A stretch of 64,000 bases of DNA from Streptomyces sp. NBC_00708 (GTDB lineage: Bacteria > Actinomycetota > Actinomycetes > Streptomycetales > Streptomycetaceae): positions 1,984,001 through 2,048,000 of the forward strand of contig CP108997.1 in assembly GCA_036226585.1 (NCBI GenBank), written 5' to 3'. The stretch's first letter is position 1, and each line of letters begins with the position of its first letter. A program made the translations under genes and the position numbers. Shown one piece after another: positions 24,934-32,623 of this stretch. The notes beneath the pieces are model-generated. The model worked only from the letters and a program-made list of their open reading frames with translations, did not search any database and was not told the origin of the DNA.

Positions 24934-26190
24934 ATGACCGTACGCCGCAGCGCCGCCGCGCTCGCCGCCACCGCCGCCGCGCTCTGCGCGGCCGCCGCCC
25001 CGGCCGCCGTCGCCGCGCCGTCCCCGTCTCCCTCCGCGGCGCTGCCCTCGGGCCTGTACGGGACGAACGACCCGACGTACGACGGGGTGTGGCGGCAGTC
25101 GCTCGCGTTCCTCGCGCAGCAGACCGCCGGTGTGACGCCCGCCGCGAAGGCGGTGGACTGGCTGACCGGCCAGCAGTGCGACAGCGGCGCGTTCCCCGCG
25201 TACCGCGCGGACGCCTCCGCGCCCTGCACCGACAAGACGATGGTCGACACGAACGCGACGGCCGCCGCCGTCCAGGCCCTGCGCACCGTCGGCGGGCACC
25301 AGGACGCCGTCGCCAACGCGGTCAGCTGGCTCAAGTCCGTCCAGAACGAGGACGGCGGCTGGGGCTACACCGCCGGCAGCCCCAGCGACGCGAACTCCAC
25401 GTCCATCGTGATCGGCGCCCTCGCGCGGGCCGGCGAGAAGCTGGGCGACGTGACGACCCACGGCGGCAAGACCCCGTACGCCGCACTGCTCACGTTCTCC
25501 ATCCCCTGCGGCGGCAAGGACGGCGGCGCCTTCGCCTACCAGCCCGACAAGGCCGGCAAGCTCGCCGCCAACGGTGACGCCACCGCCGCCGGTGTCCTCG
25601 GCGCGCTCGGCAAGGGCCTGGTCGTCGCGGACAACGCGGCCGTGAAGGACCCCGCCTGCCACAAGGGCTCCCCGCTGGAGCCCGAGCAGGCCGCGCAGAA
25701 CGGCGCCTCCTACCTCACCACCGCCCTCGCGAAGAGCGGCCACCTCGACGCGGCGCCGATGCCCGGCGCGGAGGACAGCAAGCCGCAGCCCGACTTCGGC
25801 AACACCGCCGACGCGGTCGTCGCGCTGTCCGCCGCCGGCCACAAGGACAAGGCCGCCGCCTCCGTGACCTGGCTGGAGAAGAACTCCGCGGCCTGGGCGA
25901 AGCAGAGCGGCCCCGCCGCCTACGCCCAGCTCATCCTGGCCGCCCACGCGACCGGCACCGACGTCCACGACTTCGGCGGCACCGACCTGGTCGCCCGGCT
26001 CAACGCGACCGGGCCCGAGCCCGCCGCCGTGAAGAAGCCGACGGCGACCGCCACCGAGGAGGAGGAGCAGAAGGACAGCGGCGACGGCGACGGCATCGGC
26101 GGCGTCTGGTGGTTCGTCGGGATCGGGCTCGCGGTCGGCGCGGGCGCCGGCTTCCTGATCAGCGGCCGCCGCAAGAACCAGCAGCTGTGA
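24934..26190 (+). CDS. Membrane-anchored surface protein with prenyltransferase/intrinsic-factor-like alpha/alpha barrel
   Basis: The product has 418 residues. The ATG at 24934 is preceded by AGGAGAGG. Signal peptide (residues 1-28) with cleavage near AVAAP; mature helical-hairpin repeats follow, such as AVDWLTGQQCDSGAFPAY (about 72), AVSWLKSVQNEDGGWGY (about 130) and ASVTWLEKNSAAW (about 310). An acidic stalk (EEEEQKDSGDGDG) leads to one C-terminal membrane helix and a basic tail. The repeat fold is that of squalene cyclases and also of human intrinsic factor and transcobalamin. Placed first behind a B12 riboswitch and before an ECF importer, it is best explained as an extracellular cobalamin-binding protein. 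Confidence 0.82.
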   Translation: MTVRRSAAALAATAAALCAAAAPAAVAAPSPSPSAALPSGLYGTNDPTYDGVWRQSLAFLAQQTAGVTPAAKAVDWLTGQQCDSGAFPAYRADASAPCTDKTMVDTNATAAAVQALRTVGGHQDAVANAVSWLKSVQNEDGGWGYTAGSPSDANSTSIVIGALARAGEKLGDVTTHGGKTPYAALLTFSIPCGGKDGGAFAYQPDKAGKLAANGDATAAGVLGALGKGLVVADNAAVKDPACHKGSPLEPEQAAQNGASYLTTALAKSGHLDAAPMPGAEDSKPQPDFGNTADAVVALSAAGHKDKAAASVTWLEKNSAAWAKQSGPAAYAQLILAAHATGTDVHDFGGTDLVARLNATGPEPAAVKKPTATATEEEEQKDSGDGDGIGGVWWFVGIGLAVGAGAGFLISGRRKNQQL

Positions 26191-26897
26191 ACCGCACCGC
26201 ACGAGCGGTCGCGCTCCTGGTCGCCGGCGCCGTCCTGGCCGTGCTCGGCGCGGGCACGGCGCAGGCCGCGGGCTACCGCTACTGGTCGTTCTGGGAGGGC
26301 TCGGCGGGCGGCTGGTCGTACGCCACCCAGGGGCCGTCGCTCGTGCGGCCCGAGGACGGCTCGGTGCAGGGCTTCCGGTTCGCGGTGAGCGCGGACTCGC
26401 AGGACGCCTCCCAGCCGCGCCGCGCCCCCGATTTCGGGAAGATCTGCGCGGACACCCCGGCGAAGGACGGCAGCAAGCGCGTCGCACTCGTCATCGACCC
26501 GGGCACCGCGGCCGACGCGCCGGACGGGGAGACCCCGCCCGCACTGCGGACCGCGTGCGCCCGGGTCCCAAAGGACGCGAGCAGCGCGGAGGCCCTGGCC
26601 TCGGTGGCCAAGCCGCTGCGCTACGACACGAGCGCCATGCTCTGCGCGATCTCCGGCTACCCGGCCTCCGGCTGCGGCGAGCAGGTCTCGGGCCACGGCG
26701 ACGGAGGCTCGGACAACGGCGGCTCCGACGGCGGCGGATCGGACGGCGGCAGCAAGGCCCCCACCTCGGCGTCCGCCGCCTCCTCCGGCGAAGGCGACGG
26801 TGACGGCGGCCCGTCCGCCGGGGTCCTCGTCGGGATCGGCGCCGTGCTGCTCCTCGGCATCGCCGCAGTCGCGCAGGCCCGCCGCCGCCGCGGATGA
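26187..26897 (+). CDS. Secreted, membrane-anchored protein of the B12 uptake operon
   Basis: The product has 236 residues. The GTG start overlaps the previous stop by 4 bases. Signal peptide (1-27, cleavage near GTAQAAG), then a domain with YRYWSFWEGSAGGWSYATQGP (about 28-48) and conserved cysteines. A Gly/Ser/Asp-rich stalk and a C-terminal membrane helix (VLVGIGAVLLLGIAAVA) with an RRRR tail complete it, the same topology as the preceding protein. The family is an SCO5960-like protein of unknown function found beside actinobacterial B12 ECF transporters; a partner in surface capture is inferred. Confidence 0.78.
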   Translation: MNRTARAVALLVAGAVLAVLGAGTAQAAGYRYWSFWEGSAGGWSYATQGPSLVRPEDGSVQGFRFAVSADSQDASQPRRAPDFGKICADTPAKDGSKRVALVIDPGTAADAPDGETPPALRTACARVPKDASSAEALASVAKPLRYDTSAMLCAISGYPASGCGEQVSGHGDGGSDNGGSDGGGSDGGSKAPTSASAASSGEGDGDGGPSAGVLVGIGAVLLLGIAAVAQARRRRG

Positions 26898-28054
26898 CCG
26901 GCCCGACGGCCGGCCGCACGGACACCGCGACACACCGGCTCCCCGCCTGGCGCGCCCCCGCCGCCACCCGCTCCAACGCGCTGCCGGCCGGGGCGTGGTG
27001 GCTGTGGGCGCTGGGCCTGGCCACCGCCGCGTCCCGGACCACCAACCCGCTGCTGCTCGGCCTGCTGGTCGGTGTCGCCGGTTATGTGGTGGCCGCGCGC
27101 CGCACGGACGCGCCGTGGGCCCGGTCGTACGGGATGTTCATCCGGATCGGGCTCTTCGTGATCGCGGTCCGGCTGCTGTTCTCCGTCTTCCTCGGCTCCC
27201 CGATCCCCGGCACGCACACCCTGTTCACGCTGCCCGAGGTGCCGCTGCCGGACTGGGCGAAGGGCGTCCGGATCGGCGGCCGGGTCACCGCCGAGCAGCT
27301 GCTGTTCGCGCTGTACGACGGGGCGAAGCTGGCGACCCTGCTGATCTGCGTCGGCGCGGCGAACTCCCTCGCCAACCCGGCCCGGCTGCTGAAGTCGCTG
27401 CCCGGCGCGCTGTACGAGGCCGGGGTCGCCGTCGTCGTCGCGATGACGTTCGCGCCGAACATGGTCGCCGACGTGCTGCGGCTGCGCACCGCCCGCCGGC
27501 TGCGCGGCCGGCCGACCGGCGGGGTGCGGGCCGTCCTCCAGATCGGGCTGCCGGTCCTGGAGGGGGCGCTGGAACGGTCGGTCGCCGTGGCCGCCTCCAT
27601 GGACGCGCGCGGCTACGGCCGCACCGCGCGGGTCCCGGCCGCCGTCCGGCACACCACCAACGTCCTCACGCTCGGCGGCCTGCTCGGCGTGTGCGCCGGT
27701 ACGTACGGACTGCTGGCCGCCGAGGGCGCCGGCTACGGGGTCCCGGTGCTCGTCGCCGGTCTCGCCGCGGCGATGGCGGGGCTCCGGCTGGGCGGGGCGC
27801 GTTCGGTGCGGACCCGCTACCGGCCCGACCGGTGGGGCGTACGGGCCTGGCTGGTCGCCGGGTCCGGCGCGGCGGTCGCGGTGGCGATGATCTGGGCCGG
27901 GAACGCCGACCCCGCCGCGCTGCACCCCGGCGTCGTCCCGCTCACCGCCCCCGTGCTGCCGCTGTGGCCGGCCGCCGCCGTACTGATCGGCCTGCTGCCC
28001 GCGGTGGTCGCGCCCGTCCCGCCCTCCCCCACAGGCTTCGAGGAGCAGGTGTGA
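26894..28054 (+). CDS. ecfT: ECF transporter transmembrane component (EcfT type)
   Basis: The product has 386 residues. The ATG start overlaps the previous stop by 4 bases. Several membrane segments lie in the first 200 residues. The CbiQ/EcfT coupling motifs are visible: a cytoplasmic helix with RLRTARRLRGR and the late AASMDARGYGRTAR, which is the A-R-G signature contacting the ATPases. About 150 extra C-terminal residues add further hydrophobic segments. It links the S-component to the fused ATPases. Confidence 0.86.
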   Translation: MTGPTAGRTDTATHRLPAWRAPAATRSNALPAGAWWLWALGLATAASRTTNPLLLGLLVGVAGYVVAARRTDAPWARSYGMFIRIGLFVIAVRLLFSVFLGSPIPGTHTLFTLPEVPLPDWAKGVRIGGRVTAEQLLFALYDGAKLATLLICVGAANSLANPARLLKSLPGALYEAGVAVVVAMTFAPNMVADVLRLRTARRLRGRPTGGVRAVLQIGLPVLEGALERSVAVAASMDARGYGRTARVPAAVRHTTNVLTLGGLLGVCAGTYGLLAAEGAGYGVPVLVAGLAAAMAGLRLGGARSVRTRYRPDRWGVRAWLVAGSGAAVAVAMIWAGNADPAALHPGVVPLTAPVLPLWPAAAVLIGLLPAVVAPVPPSPTGFEEQV

Positions 28055-29844
28055 TCCGGTTCGACGATGTTTCGGTGCGGTACGAGGGTGCGGAGCGCCC
28101 CACCCTGTCGGGGGTCGACCTGACGGTCCCGGAAGGTGAACTGGTGCTGCTCGTCGGCCCGTCCGGGGTCGGCAAGTCGACGCTGCTCGGTGCCGTTTCG
28201 GGCCTGGTGCCGCACTTCACGGGCGGCACGCTGACCGGACGGGTCACCGTGGGCGGGCGCGACACCCGTACGCACAAGCCCCGGGAGCTCGCCGATCTGG
28301 TCGGCACGGTGGGCCAGGACCCCCTGGCGCACTTCGTGACGGACACCGTCGAGGACGAGCTGGCCTACGGCATGGAGTCGCTGGGCCTGGCCCCGGACGT
28401 GATGCGGCGGCGGGTGGAGGAGACCCTCGACCTGCTGGGCCTGGCCGGGCTGCGCGACCGCCCGATCGCCACCCTGTCCGGCGGACAGCAGCAGCGGGTC
28501 GCGATCGGCTCGGTCCTCACCCCGCACCCCCGGGTCCTGGTGCTCGACGAGCCGACGTCCGCGCTGGACCCGGCGGCGGCCGAGGAGGTCCTCGCGGTCC
28601 TCCAGCGGCTCGTCCACGACCTGGGCACGACGGTCCTGATGGCGGAACACCGTCTGGAGCGCGTGGTGCAGTACGCGGACCAGGTCGTCCTGCTCCCCTC
28701 GCCGGGCGCCGCCCCGGTGATGGGGGCGCCCGCCGACGTCATGGCGGTGTCCCCGGTGCACCCGCCGGTCGTCGCGCTGGGGCGGCTCGCGGGCTGGCAG
28801 CCGCTGCCGCTCTCGGTCCGGGACGCCCGGCGCAGGGCCGGCGGTCTGCGCGACCGGCTGGCGGAGGCGGGTGCGGTGGGCGGACAGCCCGCGGCCGGGA
28901 CCGCCGGTCCGGAAGACGCGGGCACGGCACCTTCGCGCACCACTCCGGAAGGGCCCGACACCCCGCACCCCGCCACACCGGACGCCCCCGGCCCCCTGCC
29001 CCGCCGCGGCGCCCTCGCCCGGCTGTTCCGGCGCGCCCCGCACGAGACCCCCGTCACGAACCCCGCCGCCGCCCCCGGCACGGCCCCCGCCGCCCGCGTC
29101 GAGCGCCTCGGCATCCGACGCGGCCGCGTCGAAGCGCTGCGCCGGGTGACGCTCACCGTCCGGGCCGGCGAGACCGTGGCCCTGATGGGGCGCAACGGCG
29201 CGGGCAAGTCCACGCTGCTCGGCGCCCTCGTCGGCATGGTCGAGCCCACCTCCGGCACCGTCCTGACCGGCGGCCTGGCCCCGCACCGCACCCCGCCGCG
29301 CGAGATGGTGCGCCGCGTCGGTCTCGTACCGCAGGAGCCGCGCGACCTGCTGTACGCGGACACGGTCGCCGCCGAGTGCGCGGCGGCCGACGCCGACGCG
29401 GGGGCGGAGCCGGGCAGCTGCCGGGCCCTGGTCTCCGAGCTGCTGCCGGGGGTGGCGGACGACACCCACCCCCGCGATCTGTCCGAGGGGCAGCGCCTCG
29501 CGCTGGCCCTGGCCCTCGTGCTCACCGCCCGGCCGCCGCTGCTCCTGCTCGACGAGCCGACCCGGGGTCTGGACTACGCGGCGAAGGCCCGGCTGGTCGG
29601 GGTGCTGCGCGCGCTGGCCGACGAGGGGCACGCCATCGTGCTCGCCACCCATGACGTGGAGCTGGCCGCCGAGCTGGCGCACCGGGTGGTGATCCTCGCC
29701 GACGGGGAGGTCGTCGCGGACGGGCCGACCGCCGAGGTCGTGGTGTCCTCGCCCGCGTTCTCCCCGCAGACCGCCAAGATCCTCGCCCCGCAGGAATGGC
29801 TCACCGTCTCCCAGGTCCGCGCGGCCCTGGGGGGTGGCGCGTGA
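28051..29844 (+). CDS. ecfA: Fused ECF transporter ATPase (EcfA1-EcfA2)
   Basis: The product has 597 residues containing two ABC ATPase domains in one chain; the GTG start overlaps the EcfT stop by 4 bases. Domain 1: Walker A GPSGVGKST (about 36), signature LSGGQQQRVAIG (about 143), Walker B VLVLDEPTSALD. Domain 2: Walker A GRNGAGKST (about 381), signature LSEGQRLALALALV (about 476), Walker B LLLLDEPTRGLD. A Pro/Ala/Thr-rich linker (about 275-345) joins them. Such fusions replace the usual EcfA-EcfA' heterodimer. Confidence 0.9.
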   Translation: MIRFDDVSVRYEGAERPTLSGVDLTVPEGELVLLVGPSGVGKSTLLGAVSGLVPHFTGGTLTGRVTVGGRDTRTHKPRELADLVGTVGQDPLAHFVTDTVEDELAYGMESLGLAPDVMRRRVEETLDLLGLAGLRDRPIATLSGGQQQRVAIGSVLTPHPRVLVLDEPTSALDPAAAEEVLAVLQRLVHDLGTTVLMAEHRLERVVQYADQVVLLPSPGAAPVMGAPADVMAVSPVHPPVVALGRLAGWQPLPLSVRDARRRAGGLRDRLAEAGAVGGQPAAGTAGPEDAGTAPSRTTPEGPDTPHPATPDAPGPLPRRGALARLFRRAPHETPVTNPAAAPGTAPAARVERLGIRRGRVEALRRVTLTVRAGETVALMGRNGAGKSTLLGALVGMVEPTSGTVLTGGLAPHRTPPREMVRRVGLVPQEPRDLLYADTVAAECAAADADAGAEPGSCRALVSELLPGVADDTHPRDLSEGQRLALALALVLTARPPLLLLDEPTRGLDYAAKARLVGVLRALADEGHAIVLATHDVELAAELAHRVVILADGEVVADGPTAEVVVSSPAFSPQTAKILAPQEWLTVSQVRAALGGGA

Positions 29845-30665
29845 ACGCCGTGCGCAGACGTGGCCGGCCGGTCCGGCTGGGGCCCCGGGCGATCGTGGCG
29901 CTGGTGCTGATCAGCGCGATCGGGGTGGCCGCCTTCGGGTGGCCGCTGCTCGCGGACCGGGACTCGGGGCTCGCGCACGCGCAGGACGCGCCGTGGCTGT
30001 TCGCCGCGCTGCTGCCGCTGCTCGTCGGGGTGGTGGTCGCGATGATCGCGGACGCCGGGCTCGACGCGAAGGCGGTGGCGATGCTGGGGGTGCTGGCCGC
30101 GGTCGGAGCCGCGCTGCGCCCGCTGGGGGCGGGCACGGCGGGCCTGGAGCCGATGTTCTTCCTGATGGTGCTGAGCGGCCGGGTGCTGGGGCCGGGGTTC
30201 GGCTTCGTGCTGGGGTCCGTGACGATGTTCGCCTCCGCGCTGCTGACCGGCGGGGTCGGGCCGTGGATGCCGTTCCAGATGCTGTCGATGAGCTGGTTCA
30301 CGATGGGCGCGGGCCTGCTGCCGGGCCCGGACCGGCTGCGCGGGCGCGGCGAGCTGCTGATGCTCGCGGCCTACGGGGCGGTCGCGTCGTTCGCGTACGG
30401 GACGATCATGAATCTGTACGGGTGGACGATCGTGCCCGGCCTCGCCTCGGGCATCTCGTTCCGGCCGGGCGACCCGCTGGGCGAGAACCTGGTCCGCTTC
30501 CTCGCGTACTGCGCGACGACCTCGCTCGGCTGGGACCTGGGCCGGGCCGTGCTCACGGTGGTCCTGACGCTGACGGTCGGGGCGCCGCTGCTGAAGGCGC
30601 TGCGGCGGGCCACGCGGCGCGCTTCCTTCGAGGCCCAGGTCACATTCGGCGCCCGGGGCGAGTGA
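29841..30665 (+). CDS. ECF transporter S-component, probable cobalamin-binding (CbrT-like)
   Basis: The product has 274 residues. The GTG start overlaps the ATPase stop by 4 bases. It has about six to seven membrane helices, with the small-residue GPGFGFVLGSVTMFASALLTGGVGPW stretch typical of S-components near 115-140 and EcfT-contact alanine/glycine patterns near the start. The B12 riboswitch and operon composition make cobalamin (CbrT group) the likely substrate; sequence alone would leave other vitamins possible. Confidence 0.82.
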   Translation: MNAVRRRGRPVRLGPRAIVALVLISAIGVAAFGWPLLADRDSGLAHAQDAPWLFAALLPLLVGVVVAMIADAGLDAKAVAMLGVLAAVGAALRPLGAGTAGLEPMFFLMVLSGRVLGPGFGFVLGSVTMFASALLTGGVGPWMPFQMLSMSWFTMGAGLLPGPDRLRGRGELLMLAAYGAVASFAYGTIMNLYGWTIVPGLASGISFRPGDPLGENLVRFLAYCATTSLGWDLGRAVLTVVLTLTVGAPLLKALRRATRRASFEAQVTFGARGE

Positions 30666-30835
30666 GGGCACCCACAGGACCTTGGTCCCGTACGAAGCGG
30701 GATAGGAGACGAGCGGGCGGACCGCAGGCCCCCGCCACGACCATCGCGACCTGCCATGACGCGGTTTGAGGCGGTTCGGGACCTTCGGCCCCCGGTGCGA
30801 GGCGGGGTCGTAACAGGGGTCGTTGCCACGGCAGA

Positions 30836-30960
30836 ACGGCGCCGCTAAGACTGGATCCCGTCGCCGAGCACCGCAGGGTCCTCACCAGGGATCGCGGTCA
30901 ACGAGCGCCGGTCCACGCAGGATTCGGACCGAGCCCCGCGACTCCCCCGTTCCCGACCGT
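30836..30960 (+). promoter_or_regulatory. Structured leader, possible c-di-AMP (ydaO-type) riboswitch
   Basis: The leader of the transglycosylase gene contains two similar blocks, GTCGCCGAGCA-CCGCAGGG (about 30860) and CAACGAGCGCCGG-ACGCAGGA (about 30898), with intervening GGGATCGCGG. Streptomyces cell-wall hydrolase genes, including rpfA, are known to have conserved ydaO-like leaders of this kind. I assign it by resemblance and context only. The rest of the 30666-30971 gap holds no gene I can support. Confidence 0.42.
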
Positions 30961-30971
30961 TAGGTTCCTCT

Positions 30972-31409
30972 GTGTCGTTCGCCCGTAACCTCATCGCCAA
31001 GCCCCGCACCGCCCGTCGCAAGGCCGCCGTCGCCGGCGCCACCGTGCTGCTGGGAGCCACCGGCATCGGCCTGGGTGTCTCCCCGGCCATGGCGGCCCCG
31101 ACCGCCGCGCCGACGTCCGCCGGCAGTGCCCAGGACACGGCGAAGCAGATGATCGGTGACGACGCCCAGTTCCAGTGCTTCAGCAACATCGTCAGCCACG
31201 AGAGCGGCTGGAACCCGAGCGCGACCAACGCCTCCTCCGGTGCCTACGGCCTGGTCCAGGCGCTGCCCGGCTCGAAGATGGCGTCCGCCGGTTCCGACTG
31301 GAAGACCAACCCCGGCACGCAGATCAAGTGGGGCATGGACTACATGAACTCCCGCTACGGCAGCCCCTGTGGCGCCTGGTCCTTCTGGCAGGCCCACAAC
31401 TGGTACTGA
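30972..31409 (+). CDS. Secreted lytic-transglycosylase-like (SLT/aggregation-promoting-factor) protein
   Basis: The product has 145 residues, GTG start. A long basic N-region and signal peptide end near SPAMAAP (residue about 39). The mature domain of about 95 residues starts AKQMIGDDAQFQCFSNIVSHESGWNP; the glutamate in HESGW (about 76) is the likely catalytic acid. GAYGLVQALPGSKM, a WKTNPGTQIKWGMDYM segment and a WSFWQAHNWY ending match single-domain Streptomyces transglycosylase-like hydrolases. It would cleave peptidoglycan glycan strands outside the cell, for example at germination or sporulation. Confidence 0.84.
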   Translation: MSFARNLIAKPRTARRKAAVAGATVLLGATGIGLGVSPAMAAPTAAPTSAGSAQDTAKQMIGDDAQFQCFSNIVSHESGWNPSATNASSGAYGLVQALPGSKMASAGSDWKTNPGTQIKWGMDYMNSRYGSPCGAWSFWQAHNWY

Positions 31410-31437
31410 GCCGGCCCGGCCCGAGCCAGTGACCTCC

Positions 31438-31468
31438 GATGCCCCGACCGCCCCGCGGCCGGGGCATC
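31438..31468 (+). terminator. Hairpin after the transglycosylase gene
   Basis: A 13-bp imperfect stem with one mismatch (31438-31450 with 31456-31468) and a 5-base loop, starting 28 bases after the stop. Confidence 0.55.
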
Positions 31469-31556
31469 GGCATGACATCCGAGTGAGCCCCCGGGCGTCC
31501 GGCCGCCTCGCACCCCCGTCCGCATGCCGGACAGACGTACGAGGATCATGGCGGCC

Positions 31557-32504
31557 ATGCATGCCCTGCTCTCCGCCTTCGCCCCCATCTGGGTCCTGAC
31601 CGGCATCGGTTACGCGGTCGGGCGCGGCGGACTGCTCGGGGAGCAGGCGGAGGCCGTGCTCGGCCGGTTCGTCTTCCATGTGGCCATGCCCGCCGCCCTG
31701 TTCACCATGGTGTCGGGGGCGAGCCCGGACGTCTTCGGCCATCCGTCGATGCTGGCGTTCGCGGCGAGCACGGCCGTGGCCGCCGGGTCCGGATTCGCGC
31801 TCGTGCGGCGGGTGTTCGGCCGGGGGCGGGCGGACGCGGCGATCGGCGCCATGTCCTCGGGCCATGTGAACTCCGCCAATCTCGGCATCCCGGTGGCGGT
31901 GCAGGTGCTCGGCGACGCCTCGTTCGTCGCGCAGGTCATCCTCTTCCAGGTGCTGGTGCTCTCGCCGGTGATCCTGACCCTGCTGGACTCGGGGACGCGC
32001 GGGGAGGACGGGCGGCGCGCCGGCGGCGGGCTGCGGCGGATGCTCACCATGCCCGTGCGCAACCCGATCATCCTGGCCTCGCTGCTCGGCGTGGTGGTCT
32101 CCGCGACCGGGCTGCGGCTGCCGGCCGCCGTGACGCACCCGTGCGACGTCCTGGGCGCGGCGGCGGTGCCCACGGCCCTGATCACGCTCGGCCTGTCGCT
32201 GCACCGGGGTCCGGGCGGCGGGGGCCGGACGCGCCGGGACCGGGCGGAGACGGCGGTCGTCGTCGCCGTGAAGACGCTGGGGCAGCCGCTGGCCGCGCTG
32301 CTCGTCGCGGGGCCGCTCCTGCACCTCCCGGACCACCAGCTGCTCGCGGTGGTGCTCTGCGCGGCGCTGCCCACGGCGCAGAACTCGTTCATCTATGCCC
32401 GCGAGTACGGCCTCGGCACCGGCCTCGCCCGGGACGCGATCGTGGCCTCCACCCTGGTGTCGATGGTCACGCTGTCGGTGGCCACGTGGGCACTGGGGCC
32501 GTGA
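31557..32504 (+). CDS. AEC family transporter (auxin efflux carrier type)
   Basis: The product has 315 residues from ATG 31557, 12 bases after a GAGG site; in-frame ATGs at 31548 and 31524 are alternatives. About ten membrane segments form two inverted five-helix bundles. The start APIWVLTGIGYAVGRGGLL, MPAALFTMVSGASPDVF, SSGHVNSANLGIPVAVQVLG in the middle, and QNSFIYAREYG near the end are typical. AEC proteins export organic anions or similar solutes by secondary transport; the substrate is unknown. It stands alone between unrelated genes. Confidence 0.85.
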   Translation: MHALLSAFAPIWVLTGIGYAVGRGGLLGEQAEAVLGRFVFHVAMPAALFTMVSGASPDVFGHPSMLAFAASTAVAAGSGFALVRRVFGRGRADAAIGAMSSGHVNSANLGIPVAVQVLGDASFVAQVILFQVLVLSPVILTLLDSGTRGEDGRRAGGGLRRMLTMPVRNPIILASLLGVVVSATGLRLPAAVTHPCDVLGAAAVPTALITLGLSLHRGPGGGGRTRRDRAETAVVVAVKTLGQPLAALLVAGPLLHLPDHQLLAVVLCAALPTAQNSFIYAREYGLGTGLARDAIVASTLVSMVTLSVATWALGP

Positions 32505-32623
32505 GCCGTTCGAGTGGCGGGGCGCGGGCGGCGGGCGGATGCTGGAGGGGCGACGATCCACATGCCGAAGGGGTGCGGGGACGTTTTCACGTTTCCCCGC
32601 GCCCCTTCGGCGTTCCCGCACGC

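Noticed and set aside
26800..28050. An upstream extension of the fused ECF ATPase frame
   Set aside because: The extension overlaps the EcfT gene in another frame and is Arg/Pro/Ala-rich noise. The GTG at 28051 overlaps the EcfT stop and starts exactly at the ATPase domain.
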